From positions 29,044 to 93,043 of the forward strand of contig NZ_BMDW01000016.1 of the NCBI RefSeq assembly GCF_014636175.1: DNA of 64,000 nucleotides. Reading direction: 5' to 3'. Positions 17,553-28,309 of this stretch are shown here, one piece after another. The DNA is from Sphingomonas psychrolutea (lineage in GTDB: Bacteria; Pseudomonadota; Alphaproteobacteria; Sphingomonadales; Sphingomonadaceae). The notes below the pieces were generated by a model. That model was not told the origin of the DNA, searched no databases, and was given only the letters and a program-made list of their open reading frames with translations. The translations under genes and the position numbers were made by a program. Numbering within the stretch: the first letter of the stretch is position 1; every line of letters begins with the position of its first letter.

Positions 17553-17852
17553 TTACGCGCGCGTGCCCGTCATCGGGAAGCTGCCGAATGCACCTGCGCC
17601 GACCGAACCGGTCAGCGTGTCGCCATCGGCCGTTGCCTGGCAGGTCAGCGTCATCGGCATCGGCACGACGATCGACATCGACCATTTGATCGTCTCACCC
17701 TCAACGATGCCGTCGGTGATCTGCGCCGTGCCCTGGTCGCCTGCCTGGCTTCCGGTCCAGCTAGCGCCGTCAGTCTTGACCGTCAGAACCGCCTTCTGGT
17801 CGCCCAGCGGCGACTTGACGACCGTGTTCCATGTTCCGTCGATTGCAGCCAT
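17553..17852 (-). CDS. Small uncharacterised beta-rich protein
   Basis: 99 residues with no signal peptide. Regular short strands with turns (DGTWNTVVKSPLGDQKAVLTV, GETIKWSMSIVVPMPMTL, GDTLTGSVGAGAFGSFPMTGTR) suggest a small beta-barrel or lipocalin-like fold. I know of no assigned function. AGGAG sits seven bases before the ATG, and a strong intrinsic terminator follows, so it is probably a well-expressed single-gene unit. It lies 23 bases from the M16 peptidase stop, which precedes it on the same strand. Confidence 0.75.
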   Translation of the reverse strand: MAAIDGTWNTVVKSPLGDQKAVLTVKTDGASWTGSQAGDQGTAQITDGIVEGETIKWSMSIVVPMPMTLTCQATADGDTLTGSVGAGAFGSFPMTGTRA

Positions 17853-17875
17853 TGTCTCTCTCCTGACTCGAATCT

Positions 17876-20701
17876 TCAGCGCACATCCGCGACGGATGCG
17901 GCGCTCACCACCTCAACCGGCAACCCAATACTGTCAAGCTGGGTGCGGACCTTCGAAGCATCCCCAACCACGATCCAGATGAACTTCGCTGGGTCGATTG
18001 CCGCGCGTGCCGCAGCGTCAAGCTGGACGACGCTCAGCGCACGATATTTTTGCGGGAGCGACGCGTAATAGTCGTCGGGGCGGTTGTAGAGATCGTTCTG
18101 CTGCATCGCGCCGAGCACCGCGCCCGAGGTTTCGAAATTGCCCGGCAGCGATCGGATCGCGTCGCTGACCGTGCTGTCGAATTCATCCTTGGTCACGCCA
18201 TTGGTGGTCAGGAACGCTTTCACGTCGGCCTGCAGCGCTTTGATCGAATCGCCGGTCTTGTCGGCCTGCACCCCCGCGCCGATAATATAAGGCGTTTGAA
18301 ATTGCCCGCGGCGGAAGCTGCCGCTGACGCCGTACGACCAATGCTTGGCTTCGCGCAAATCCATGTTGAGCCGCGCGGTAAAGTCGCCGCCGAGCGTATC
18401 GTTGGCGGCAAGCAAAGGAAGCAAGTCGTCGGTGCCGACCAGCGACGTGGGCGCGGCGCCGATAAGGAACGACTGCGGCGAATCGGGCCGGTCGACCAAC
18501 ACGATCTTTGGCGCGGCGGGCGTGGCGGCTGCGCTGAAATCCTTGGTTCCGGCCGCCCCGGTCGGTGACCAGTCCCCGAAGCGCGTATCGAGCATCGCTT
18601 TGACCTCGGCCAGCGGACGATCGCTGACCACGAAAATCTTCGCCTTGTCGGGGCGGAGCCAGGCTTGCTGGAACGCGATCAGATCATCGCGTGTCAGTTG
18701 TGCAACCGCCTTGGCATCGCCACTACCGATCCCCTTCGCATAAGGCGAAGCAGCACCGTAGACGAGCTTGGGCAAGACGCGCTGCGCCAGACCCTGCGGG
18801 CTGGTCAGTTCGGACGCAATCCGCGCTGCCTGCTGATTTTTGAGGCGCGCGACTTCGGCCGGATCGAATTTGGGGTGACGGACGATATCGGCGAACAGTT
18901 CGAGCGACGCCGCCAGATTGGCGCTCGGCGTGGTCACGCCCACGCCGGTGCGGTCCAGCCCCGACCCGCTGTTGATGCTCGCGCCCAGCCGCTCCTTGGC
19001 CTCGGCGATCGCGATCGAATCGCGCGACGTCGTGCCTTCGTCGAGCATGTCGAGCGTGAGCTGTTGCGTGCCCAGCTTGCCCGGCACGTCGGCGGCGACC
19101 CCGGCGTCGAAGACGATCGCTGCCTGCGTGATCGGCACGGCGTTGCGATAGGCATAGACCAGCTCGATCCCGTTTTTGAGCCGTGCGCGTTCGATCTTGG
19201 GAAAGACCAGCTCGGAAATCGTGCCGACTGCAGGCAGCGCGCCGCGCGTGCCCTTCACTGCCGGTTCTGCTGCCGTCACCACCTTGGCGGGCGGGGTCGA
19301 TTCGACATAAGCGTCGCGCGCGCCGGGGACGACGGTCAGCGCATAGACCGGGCGCGTCAGCCATTTCGCCGATGCCGCCTTCACTTGCGCGGGCGTTTCT
19401 GCTGCAAGGGTGGCGAGCTGTTTCTTGTAAAAGCCGGGATCGTTCGAATAAAGCGCGCCCTCGGCGAGCGCGACCGCCTTGCCACCGAACCCGCCAACCG
19501 ATTCGAGCCCGGCGATCGTGCGCGAAATGGTCGACGTGGTGGAGCGCTGCACTTCGTCAGCGGTCGGGCCGTTCGCGATCAGATCGGCGATGATCTCGTC
19601 GAGCCGCTTGGCGACCAGCGCCGGATCAACGCCGGGGCGCACATCGGCAAACACCGAAAACATTCCGACTTGCGAGAAGGATTCATTATTGGCGCTCACG
19701 CGCACGGCGAGCTTTTCCTTACGCACCAGTGCATTGTCGAGGCGACTGCTCGACAAGCCGCCAAGCACGCCAGCCGCAACATCGAGCGCGACCGAATCCG
19801 GGTCGTTGAGACCGGGCACCGCCCACATCCGGTAAATGCGCGTGTTCGAAACACGGTCCTTGATCGTCTCGGCCTTGGGCGCGGGAAGATCGGGCACTTT
19901 GGCGGCAGGGAGGACACTTTCAGGGCCCTTGGGAATGCCGCCGAAATATTTGGTGACAAGCGTCTTTGCCGTCGCGGTATCGATATCGCCCGACAAAACG
20001 AGCACCGCATTGTTCGGGCCGTAATGGCCGCGGAACCAGTTCTTCACATCCTCGACGCTCGCCGAATCTAGATCGGCCATCGACCCGATCGTGGTGTGGC
20101 CGTAGGGATGCGTCGCCGGGAACAGAGTCTCGATCTGCTTATATTCGACCAGGCCAAATGGCTGATTGTCGCCCTGGCGCTTTTCGTTCTGCACGACGCC
20201 GCGCTGTTCATCGACGACGGCGGGCGTGATCGCGCCGAGCAAATAGCCCATGCGGTCGCTTTCAAGGAACAGCGTCCGCTCGATCGCCGCGGACGGCACC
20301 GTCTCGAAATAATTGGTGCGGTCGAAATAGGTCGTGCCGTTAAGGTCGGTCGCGCCGATCTGCTTGGTGTAGGTGAAGTAATCGCCCGGCGCATTCTCGC
20401 TGCCGTTGAACATCAGATGCTCGAACAGATGCGCAAAGCCGGTTTTGCCCTTGGGTTCGAACTTCGAACCAACATTATACCAAACCGACACCGCGACGAC
20501 GGGGGCCTTGCGATCGGTGTTGACGATGACGCGGAGACCATTGGCGAGGGTGAATTCGCTATAAGGAATATCGACCTGTTTCACCAGCGTCGCGACCGGC
20601 ACCGGCTTCGGCGCGGGCGCGGGCGCGGCGGTCTGTGCGAAAGCGGGCATGGCAAGCGTCGCCAAAGCAACGCCCGAGAGCGCGAACAGCTTTACGGTCA
20701 T
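17876..20701 (-). CDS. Exported M16-family zinc metallopeptidase (two-repeat pitrilysin type)
   Basis: 941 residues. The signal peptide is MTVKLFALSGVALATLAMPAFAQ, followed by an Ala/Pro linker. The N-terminal M16 half carries the inverted zinc motif HLFEHLMF (HxxEH) near residue 87, and the distal Glu ligand in VVQNEKRQ about 75 residues later. Two further M16 repeats follow; the C-terminal half lacks HxxEH, as expected of the non-catalytic half. These enzymes degrade peptides in the periplasm. It stands between the small 99-residue protein gene and a penicillin-acylase homologue, all on the minus strand. Confidence 0.92.
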   Translation of the reverse strand: MTVKLFALSGVALATLAMPAFAQTAAPAPAPKPVPVATLVKQVDIPYSEFTLANGLRVIVNTDRKAPVVAVSVWYNVGSKFEPKGKTGFAHLFEHLMFNGSENAPGDYFTYTKQIGATDLNGTTYFDRTNYFETVPSAAIERTLFLESDRMGYLLGAITPAVVDEQRGVVQNEKRQGDNQPFGLVEYKQIETLFPATHPYGHTTIGSMADLDSASVEDVKNWFRGHYGPNNAVLVLSGDIDTATAKTLVTKYFGGIPKGPESVLPAAKVPDLPAPKAETIKDRVSNTRIYRMWAVPGLNDPDSVALDVAAGVLGGLSSSRLDNALVRKEKLAVRVSANNESFSQVGMFSVFADVRPGVDPALVAKRLDEIIADLIANGPTADEVQRSTTSTISRTIAGLESVGGFGGKAVALAEGALYSNDPGFYKKQLATLAAETPAQVKAASAKWLTRPVYALTVVPGARDAYVESTPPAKVVTAAEPAVKGTRGALPAVGTISELVFPKIERARLKNGIELVYAYRNAVPITQAAIVFDAGVAADVPGKLGTQQLTLDMLDEGTTSRDSIAIAEAKERLGASINSGSGLDRTGVGVTTPSANLAASLELFADIVRHPKFDPAEVARLKNQQAARIASELTSPQGLAQRVLPKLVYGAASPYAKGIGSGDAKAVAQLTRDDLIAFQQAWLRPDKAKIFVVSDRPLAEVKAMLDTRFGDWSPTGAAGTKDFSAAATPAAPKIVLVDRPDSPQSFLIGAAPTSLVGTDDLLPLLAANDTLGGDFTARLNMDLREAKHWSYGVSGSFRRGQFQTPYIIGAGVQADKTGDSIKALQADVKAFLTTNGVTKDEFDSTVSDAIRSLPGNFETSGAVLGAMQQNDLYNRPDDYYASLPQKYRALSVVQLDAAARAAIDPAKFIWIVVGDASKVRTQLDSIGLPVEVVSAASVADVR

Positions 20702-20792
20702 GTGGGCATCCTCTTGGGAAGGCGGTTAGAAAACGGACTGTGCTGGCGGAGTATAGCGGGGCGTGTGGCGGAGGCAATCGGGGCAAATCTTA

Positions 20793-20820
20793 TTCCTCCC
20801 CCGCGCAGCGGGGGAGGATT
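20793..20820. repeat. Short GC-rich hairpin between acylase and M16 genes
   Basis: CCTCCCCCGC / GCGGGGGAGG inverted repeat immediately after the acylase stop. It resembles a minimal family D hairpin. No T run follows in the acylase direction, so a terminator role is uncertain. Confidence 0.6.
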
Positions 20821-22980
20821 TTAAGGCCGATACACCCGCTCGACATTCCGCCGCAGATCCTCGCGCCAGAAGTGCACCGGCTTGGTCTTGTGCGCGACGA
20901 ACAACGCCGCCTGATCGCTATAATGCGGTGATCCCGGCCGCGTCGTCGCCGCGCCGTACGGCTGGACCGAGCGTGACGCGACGCGGCCTTTTTTGTCCCA
21001 TTCCATAAACATGATGAAGCTGTCGCCGTGATTGACGACCAGTCGCCCGTCATCCGCCTCGGTCCAGGTCGAGGCGGCGCGCAGCACGTCGGGCGCGCCG
21101 TCGAGCGGGAGATCCACCCCATTTTTGTCCGGGGCGCCGTGCCGCAGCCTGAGCACAGTGCCGAGCGGCGGATCGAGCGTGCCGAAATGCGTCTGCAGAT
21201 ACGCCGCCGCCTTCGCCAGCGCATCGCGCGGATCGAGTTCGGGTCGGCGCTGATAATGCCATTTCTGGCCGGTCCGCAGCAGGATCGCGGCGAGCGCTTG
21301 CCCGCCATGCTTGCCGTCGAAATCCCAGTTCCAGGCTCTTAGCAACGCCACCGCCTTGGTCAGTTGCACATCGCCTTTGGGGTCGATCGCAGCGACATCA
21401 TTATACCAGCGCGCCGCCCAACTCAGCCGGCTGACGCCGGTATCGAATTTGATCCGGTCGAGATCGGCCGCCGAGATTGACGGGTGCTGCCCCATCAACT
21501 CGACCGCACGCGTGCCGCGATTGGTGGTGTCGGTCTCGATCCCGAGCAGCGGCGAATAGTCCGCCGGTTTGAGTTCCGAGCCTGCCCCTGCCGCCTGGAA
21601 CGGCGTGTTGTTGGCGTTGACGAGATAGCCCGAGGCTGGATTCACGTTCTTGGGAACTTGCGCAAACGGCACCGTCCCCGCCATCAGATCGCGCGACGTG
21701 TCGCCCGGCAGGACATGCTTGTAATCAAACCCCGGCTTCCGGTTGGGGAAACTCGCATTATAGACATAGGCGATGTTGCCCTGCGCATCGCCGTAGAGGA
21801 AATTGGTCGCAGGCACGCCCTGGATCGCCAGCGCTTTCTGCCATTCGGCGAAGGCGCGCGCGCGCGTCAGGCGGTAATATTCCTCGACCATGCGGAGCTG
21901 ATCCGCCCCGGCGTAGCGGATCGCGAACGCCCCGCTTTTGTTGACCACCACCGGCCCCTGCACCGCGCGATACGCCATTTTGGGGATCGGCAACACGAAC
22001 GGCCCGAACGCGACCTTGAGCCACACGCGCTGCGTCTGCAGCGGCAGCCACTTCCCGTCGAAGCGGTATTGCGTGCCATCGGCATTGGTCACGAGCTTGT
22101 AGACATCGGTCAAATCGGGTCGGTTGACCGTATTGGTCCAGCCCAGCGTCTCATTATGCCCCAGCACCGGGAACGGCACGCCGGGAAAGGTCGCACCCGA
22201 AAAGTGCCAGCCGGTGCCCGATTGCACGCTCAGTTCGTACCAGGCGACCGGGCCTTGCCATGGCTGATGCGAATTCGAAACGACGCGCGTGAAACCATCG
22301 GCCGAGCGCTTCGGCGCGACGACGAACGCGTTGGAGCCATTAGGCATCGCCTCACCCGTGGCGGGCAGCGCGGTCGGATCGGGGCTGTCGGGCACCGCGC
22401 CCGCATCCTCGCGCGGCAGCGGCTTGTCGCCGGTCAGCGCGCCCAAAGTCTGGTCGAGCCCGAAAAAGAAGGGCGTCCGTAGGACAAAGCCGGTGGCGAT
22501 ATCCTCGCCATTGGCGGGGAACAGTTTCGACAGCCGCACCTCGCCTGGATGACGGCGGGCATAGGCGTTGAGGCCGCTGGCATAGGCATCGAGTAAAGCA
22601 CGGACGTCGGCAGGTTGCTTGTCATAATCGCGGTGCGCGGTCTCGCGCGCGCCGAGCAAGGCGAGCGTGTAATCGACCTTGGCCCCGTCGGCTCCAGACA
22701 TCGCGCCCAAGCGCCCGCGCGCCATCGCGACCGCCTCTTGCAGCGTCGCGAAATCATCCTCGGCATGGGCATAGGCCACGCCGTAGGCGACATCGGGATC
22801 GGTCTTGCCGAAGATGTGCGGCACGCCGTAGCCATCGCGCGCGATGACGCTGTTATAGATATGGGCCGGAGGCGGAGTGACCGCGCTCGCCGCCAGCGGC
22901 TCCCACACCGCAAGGCCGATCGCGGCCAGCGCCACGACCAGCGCCAACCCAGCTATTCCACGCCCAAACCAGCCCCGCAT
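20821..22980 (-). CDS. Penicillin-acylase-family N-terminal nucleophile hydrolase
   Basis: 719 residues from ATG at 22980; a TTG three codons earlier is less likely. One N-terminal hydrophobic segment (GIAGLALVVALAAIGLAV) would export it. The alpha chain has VIARDGYGVPHIFGKTDPDVAYGVAYAHAEDDF. The autocatalytic site is NGSNAFVV, with the nucleophile Ser near residue 215 becoming the N-terminus of the beta chain. HSHQPW-like NSHQPWQGP and GHNETLGWTNT follow. Family members cleave penicillins, N-acyl-homoserine lactones or other acyl amides. Substrate cannot be set here. Confidence 0.9.
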   Translation of the reverse strand: MRGWFGRGIAGLALVVALAAIGLAVWEPLAASAVTPPPAHIYNSVIARDGYGVPHIFGKTDPDVAYGVAYAHAEDDFATLQEAVAMARGRLGAMSGADGAKVDYTLALLGARETAHRDYDKQPADVRALLDAYASGLNAYARRHPGEVRLSKLFPANGEDIATGFVLRTPFFFGLDQTLGALTGDKPLPREDAGAVPDSPDPTALPATGEAMPNGSNAFVVAPKRSADGFTRVVSNSHQPWQGPVAWYELSVQSGTGWHFSGATFPGVPFPVLGHNETLGWTNTVNRPDLTDVYKLVTNADGTQYRFDGKWLPLQTQRVWLKVAFGPFVLPIPKMAYRAVQGPVVVNKSGAFAIRYAGADQLRMVEEYYRLTRARAFAEWQKALAIQGVPATNFLYGDAQGNIAYVYNASFPNRKPGFDYKHVLPGDTSRDLMAGTVPFAQVPKNVNPASGYLVNANNTPFQAAGAGSELKPADYSPLLGIETDTTNRGTRAVELMGQHPSISAADLDRIKFDTGVSRLSWAARWYNDVAAIDPKGDVQLTKAVALLRAWNWDFDGKHGGQALAAILLRTGQKWHYQRRPELDPRDALAKAAAYLQTHFGTLDPPLGTVLRLRHGAPDKNGVDLPLDGAPDVLRAASTWTEADDGRLVVNHGDSFIMFMEWDKKGRVASRSVQPYGAATTRPGSPHYSDQAALFVAHKTKPVHFWREDLRRNVERVYRP

Positions 22981-23082
22981 CCACCCCAACCTTTTATTGT
23001 TTGGCAGAGCTGTAGCGCGGGGCCGCGCGGTGTGCGAGCGGCTTGTGACGGTGCCACCCCGACCGGGGGCACCGTCACCGGA

Positions 23083-25449
23083 TCAGAAGCCAGCCTTGAG
23101 CGTGACGAAGAACTGCGCCGGAGCACCCGCCAGCAACGTCTGATTGTCGCCGGCATAGCCAAAGCCGTTCGATCCGATCGTCGCGATATACTTCTTATCG
23201 AACAGATTGGTCGCATTGCCCTGAATTTCGAACTTGCGATCGGCGATCGTCACGTGCGCCCCGATCGTGGCATCGACGATCACGCGCCCCGGCACCGACT
23301 GGTCATTGGTGTAGGTGAAGTAGCGGCGGCTCATATAATTTCCGCCGATGCGCCCAAAGAACACCGAACCGGCATAGGTCAACTCGGCCTTGGCGAGGTT
23401 CTTCGGGCTGTCAACCGTGGTCTTGCCCTTGATCGCGATCGGCGTGCCGCCTGCGACCGGCACATCGTTGCGGTACGTCGAGTCGTTATAGGCGTAAGAT
23501 GCGAAGATCCCGAAGCCGTATGGCAGCTTCACTTCGGCCGCCGCTTCGAGCCCGTAGGAGCGGACCGAGCCGACATTGGCGAGCGTCGCGAGATTGCCGA
23601 CAATCCCGGCACCAACCGTGGTGCCGAGGATGCGGTTGCTGAAGTCGACATAATAACCGACGAGCGAACCGTTGAAGCGACCGCTCTTGAAGCGCGCACC
23701 ACCTTCGAACGTGTCCGACTGCTCGGGCTTCAGCTTGTTGGTCGAGATCAGCGCGTTGAACCCATTCTGACCGGTCGAGAACGGACCGTTGGTCCAGGCC
23801 GAGACGAAGGCACGCTTCGATTCGGTGAAGTCGGCGAAGAGCTCGGCCGAATTGCTCAGCTTATACGCAACGCCCGCATGCGGCTGGAACCAGTCGGTCG
23901 CGTCGATCGACCCGACCGCGGTATCACTCACAACGATCTGGCTGGCCTTGTTCTTGACTTGGAAACCCTTCCAGCCAAGATCGACCGTCAACGCGCCGAA
24001 CGTGAGCTTGTCCTGCACATAATATTGCAGCGTGTCAGTCGTGTACTTGCCATAGCGCTGCGTGAAGAAGGGGAGGTCCTGCAGTTGGAGCGCGCTGCGG
24101 GTCGGCACCGTCCGGCTGTCGAGCGCGTAGAAGCGCCGCGCTTGGCGGAAATCGTTGCGTTCGTACCAGCCGCCGACGGTCACATCACCGAACATGCCGA
24201 GATCGGTGCCGATCGATCCGAACACGCCCTTGCGGCGAATGTCATATTCGGTGGTGCGCACCGAAATTGGCACGCCCGAGGGTGAGGGAACATACGGCGT
24301 GAACCACGTGCCCTGGCCGTGGTTGGAATGGTAATAGGCCTTGAGTTCGCCGTGAATCGCCGAACCCTTGCGCGTCTCGACGCCGAACGACGCGAGATAA
24401 TCCTGCCGCAGACCCGAGGCGTCGAAATAGGAATCGTCGACCGTGCCCGTCGCACCGTAAGGAGCGGGATAGACTGTGCCCGCGGCAGGGTTGGTCGGGC
24501 GATTGCCGGTCACATCGGAGAAGCCATCGGCTCCAAGCGCGCCGGTCGTGTTATTGCGCGTGTCGATATTGTTAGCGACATCGGCGATCTGCACGGCGAG
24601 CGGGAAATTGTTCGAGACATTGTCATTGTTGAGGCCGAGGCGGCTGATCTGGTTGAGCGACAGATCCTGATAATCCTGCTCGCGCCGATCCGAGAAGTTG
24701 AACGTGCCGACCAAGCGGACCGCCGGCGACAAGGGTGCCGTGAATTTCGCATTGACCTGGTTCTGCTTTTGCTTGCCGAACCCCTTCCACTTGCCCGTGG
24801 TCAGATAGCCATAGGAGACATAGGCCGCCGGGCCATTGTCGCCCAACACGCCGGTGTCGAGCCGCAGGAACGTGCGATAGGTATCGTTGCTGCCATAGGT
24901 GCCGTTCGCCTGAACGCCGAATTTCGCGGTCGGATCGGACGAGCGGAATTCGATCGTGCCGCCAAGATTATTGGTCGCCTGCGTGCCGATCGCGCCCGCG
25001 CCTTGCGAGACGATCGTCTGGCCGACATTCTCCGAGGAGATCGCGCGGCTGATGTGGAGGCCGTTGGTGTTGCCATACGACCCGTCGCCGAGCGGGATAC
25101 CGTCGAGCGTGAAGCCGATCTGATTCTGGTTGAAGCTGCGGATCGAAACGCGCTCCGACCATTCATAGGCACCGAAGGCGTCGGCCGACTGGAAGTTGAC
25201 GCTGGGGAGCTTGGCGATCGCCTTGAGCGGGCTGGTGCCCGGCGTCAGGATCGCAATGTCGGCCTGGTCGAGTTGCTGCACTTGCCGCGTCTGGCCCTTG
25301 CCGACGATGATGATATCGCTGTCGGCCGTCTCGGCAACGGGCGCGGCGTCGGGAGCGGGAGCAGGCGGGGTCGGCAGATCGCGCGCCGAGGCGGCAAGCG
25401 GCCAGGACAAAGCGACGCCGGCAAGCAGGCAGAAGGCAGAACGGTGCAT
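23083..25449 (-). CDS. TonB-dependent outer-membrane receptor 1
   Basis: 788 residues. The signal peptide ends near ASARD. A Pro-rich linker follows, then the plug (about 45-180): SDIIIVGKGQTRQV as TonB box-like segment, LKAIAKLPSVNFQSAD, SIRSFNQNQIGFTLDGIPLGDGSYG and NNLGGTIEFRSSDP. The rest is a 22-strand barrel ending FFVTLKAGF with the terminal Phe needed for outer-membrane insertion. Cargo is unknown. Its position next to three exported peptide or amide hydrolases suggests uptake of their products, but this is inference. An AT-rich 210-bp spacer separates it from divergent clpB. Confidence 0.93.
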   Translation of the reverse strand: MHRSAFCLLAGVALSWPLAASARDLPTPPAPAPDAAPVAETADSDIIIVGKGQTRQVQQLDQADIAILTPGTSPLKAIAKLPSVNFQSADAFGAYEWSERVSIRSFNQNQIGFTLDGIPLGDGSYGNTNGLHISRAISSENVGQTIVSQGAGAIGTQATNNLGGTIEFRSSDPTAKFGVQANGTYGSNDTYRTFLRLDTGVLGDNGPAAYVSYGYLTTGKWKGFGKQKQNQVNAKFTAPLSPAVRLVGTFNFSDRREQDYQDLSLNQISRLGLNNDNVSNNFPLAVQIADVANNIDTRNNTTGALGADGFSDVTGNRPTNPAAGTVYPAPYGATGTVDDSYFDASGLRQDYLASFGVETRKGSAIHGELKAYYHSNHGQGTWFTPYVPSPSGVPISVRTTEYDIRRKGVFGSIGTDLGMFGDVTVGGWYERNDFRQARRFYALDSRTVPTRSALQLQDLPFFTQRYGKYTTDTLQYYVQDKLTFGALTVDLGWKGFQVKNKASQIVVSDTAVGSIDATDWFQPHAGVAYKLSNSAELFADFTESKRAFVSAWTNGPFSTGQNGFNALISTNKLKPEQSDTFEGGARFKSGRFNGSLVGYYVDFSNRILGTTVGAGIVGNLATLANVGSVRSYGLEAAAEVKLPYGFGIFASYAYNDSTYRNDVPVAGGTPIAIKGKTTVDSPKNLAKAELTYAGSVFFGRIGGNYMSRRYFTYTNDQSVPGRVIVDATIGAHVTIADRKFEIQGNATNLFDKKYIATIGSNGFGYAGDNQTLLAGAPAQFFVTLKAGF

Positions 25450-25604
25450 GATATGAACCCCATTTGTGGATGTGGCGACACCACTCCCTGTGTCCCGGCC
25501 CAGCGCCTACCGATGCTGCGTTGCAACAATGCGTAAAATCCGAGACTTACGGATGATGGATTTGCGTCCGAAACATTACAGCGGGAATCGAACGCGTCCC
25601 GACC

Positions 25605-25632
25605 CTTGTGTTGCACATATGCAACACTACAT
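25605..25632 (+). promoter_or_regulatory. Candidate heat-shock (sigma-32) promoter of clpB with an embedded dyad
   Basis: CTTG at 25605-25608 and CTACAT at 25627-25632 are separated by 18 bases. This fits the alphaproteobacterial RpoH pattern CTTG-N17/18-CTATAT with one mismatch. Between them lies a perfect 8-bp inverted repeat, GTGTTGCA (25608-25615) and TGCAACAC (25620-25627), around CATA. This is a possible operator between the two promoter elements. The clpB start is 31 bases further on. Confidence 0.65.
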
Positions 25633-25662
25633 CCGCTGCAACGAAGGAGGGACACTTCCACC

Positions 25663-28242
<2,580 letters not shown>

Positions 28243-28251
28243 CCGCACACG

Positions 28252-28288
28252 AAAAAGGGGCGGCTCCGTTGCCGGAACCGCCCCTTCT
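28252..28288. terminator. Shared terminator between clpB and TonB receptor 2
   Basis: Stem GGGGCGG...CCGCCCC around 28257-28284, preceded by AAAAA and followed by TTCTC on the plus strand. On the minus strand the stem is followed by TTTTT, giving a good intrinsic terminator for the receptor and a weaker one for clpB. Confidence 0.8.
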
Positions 28289-28309
28289 CAGGCCCTCGCT
28301 TGGTACCTC

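Noticed and set aside
25583..25610. GGGAATCGAACG word resembling a tRNA T-loop
   Set aside because: No acceptor stem or anticodon arm can be drawn around it, and it lies in the clpB promoter region.
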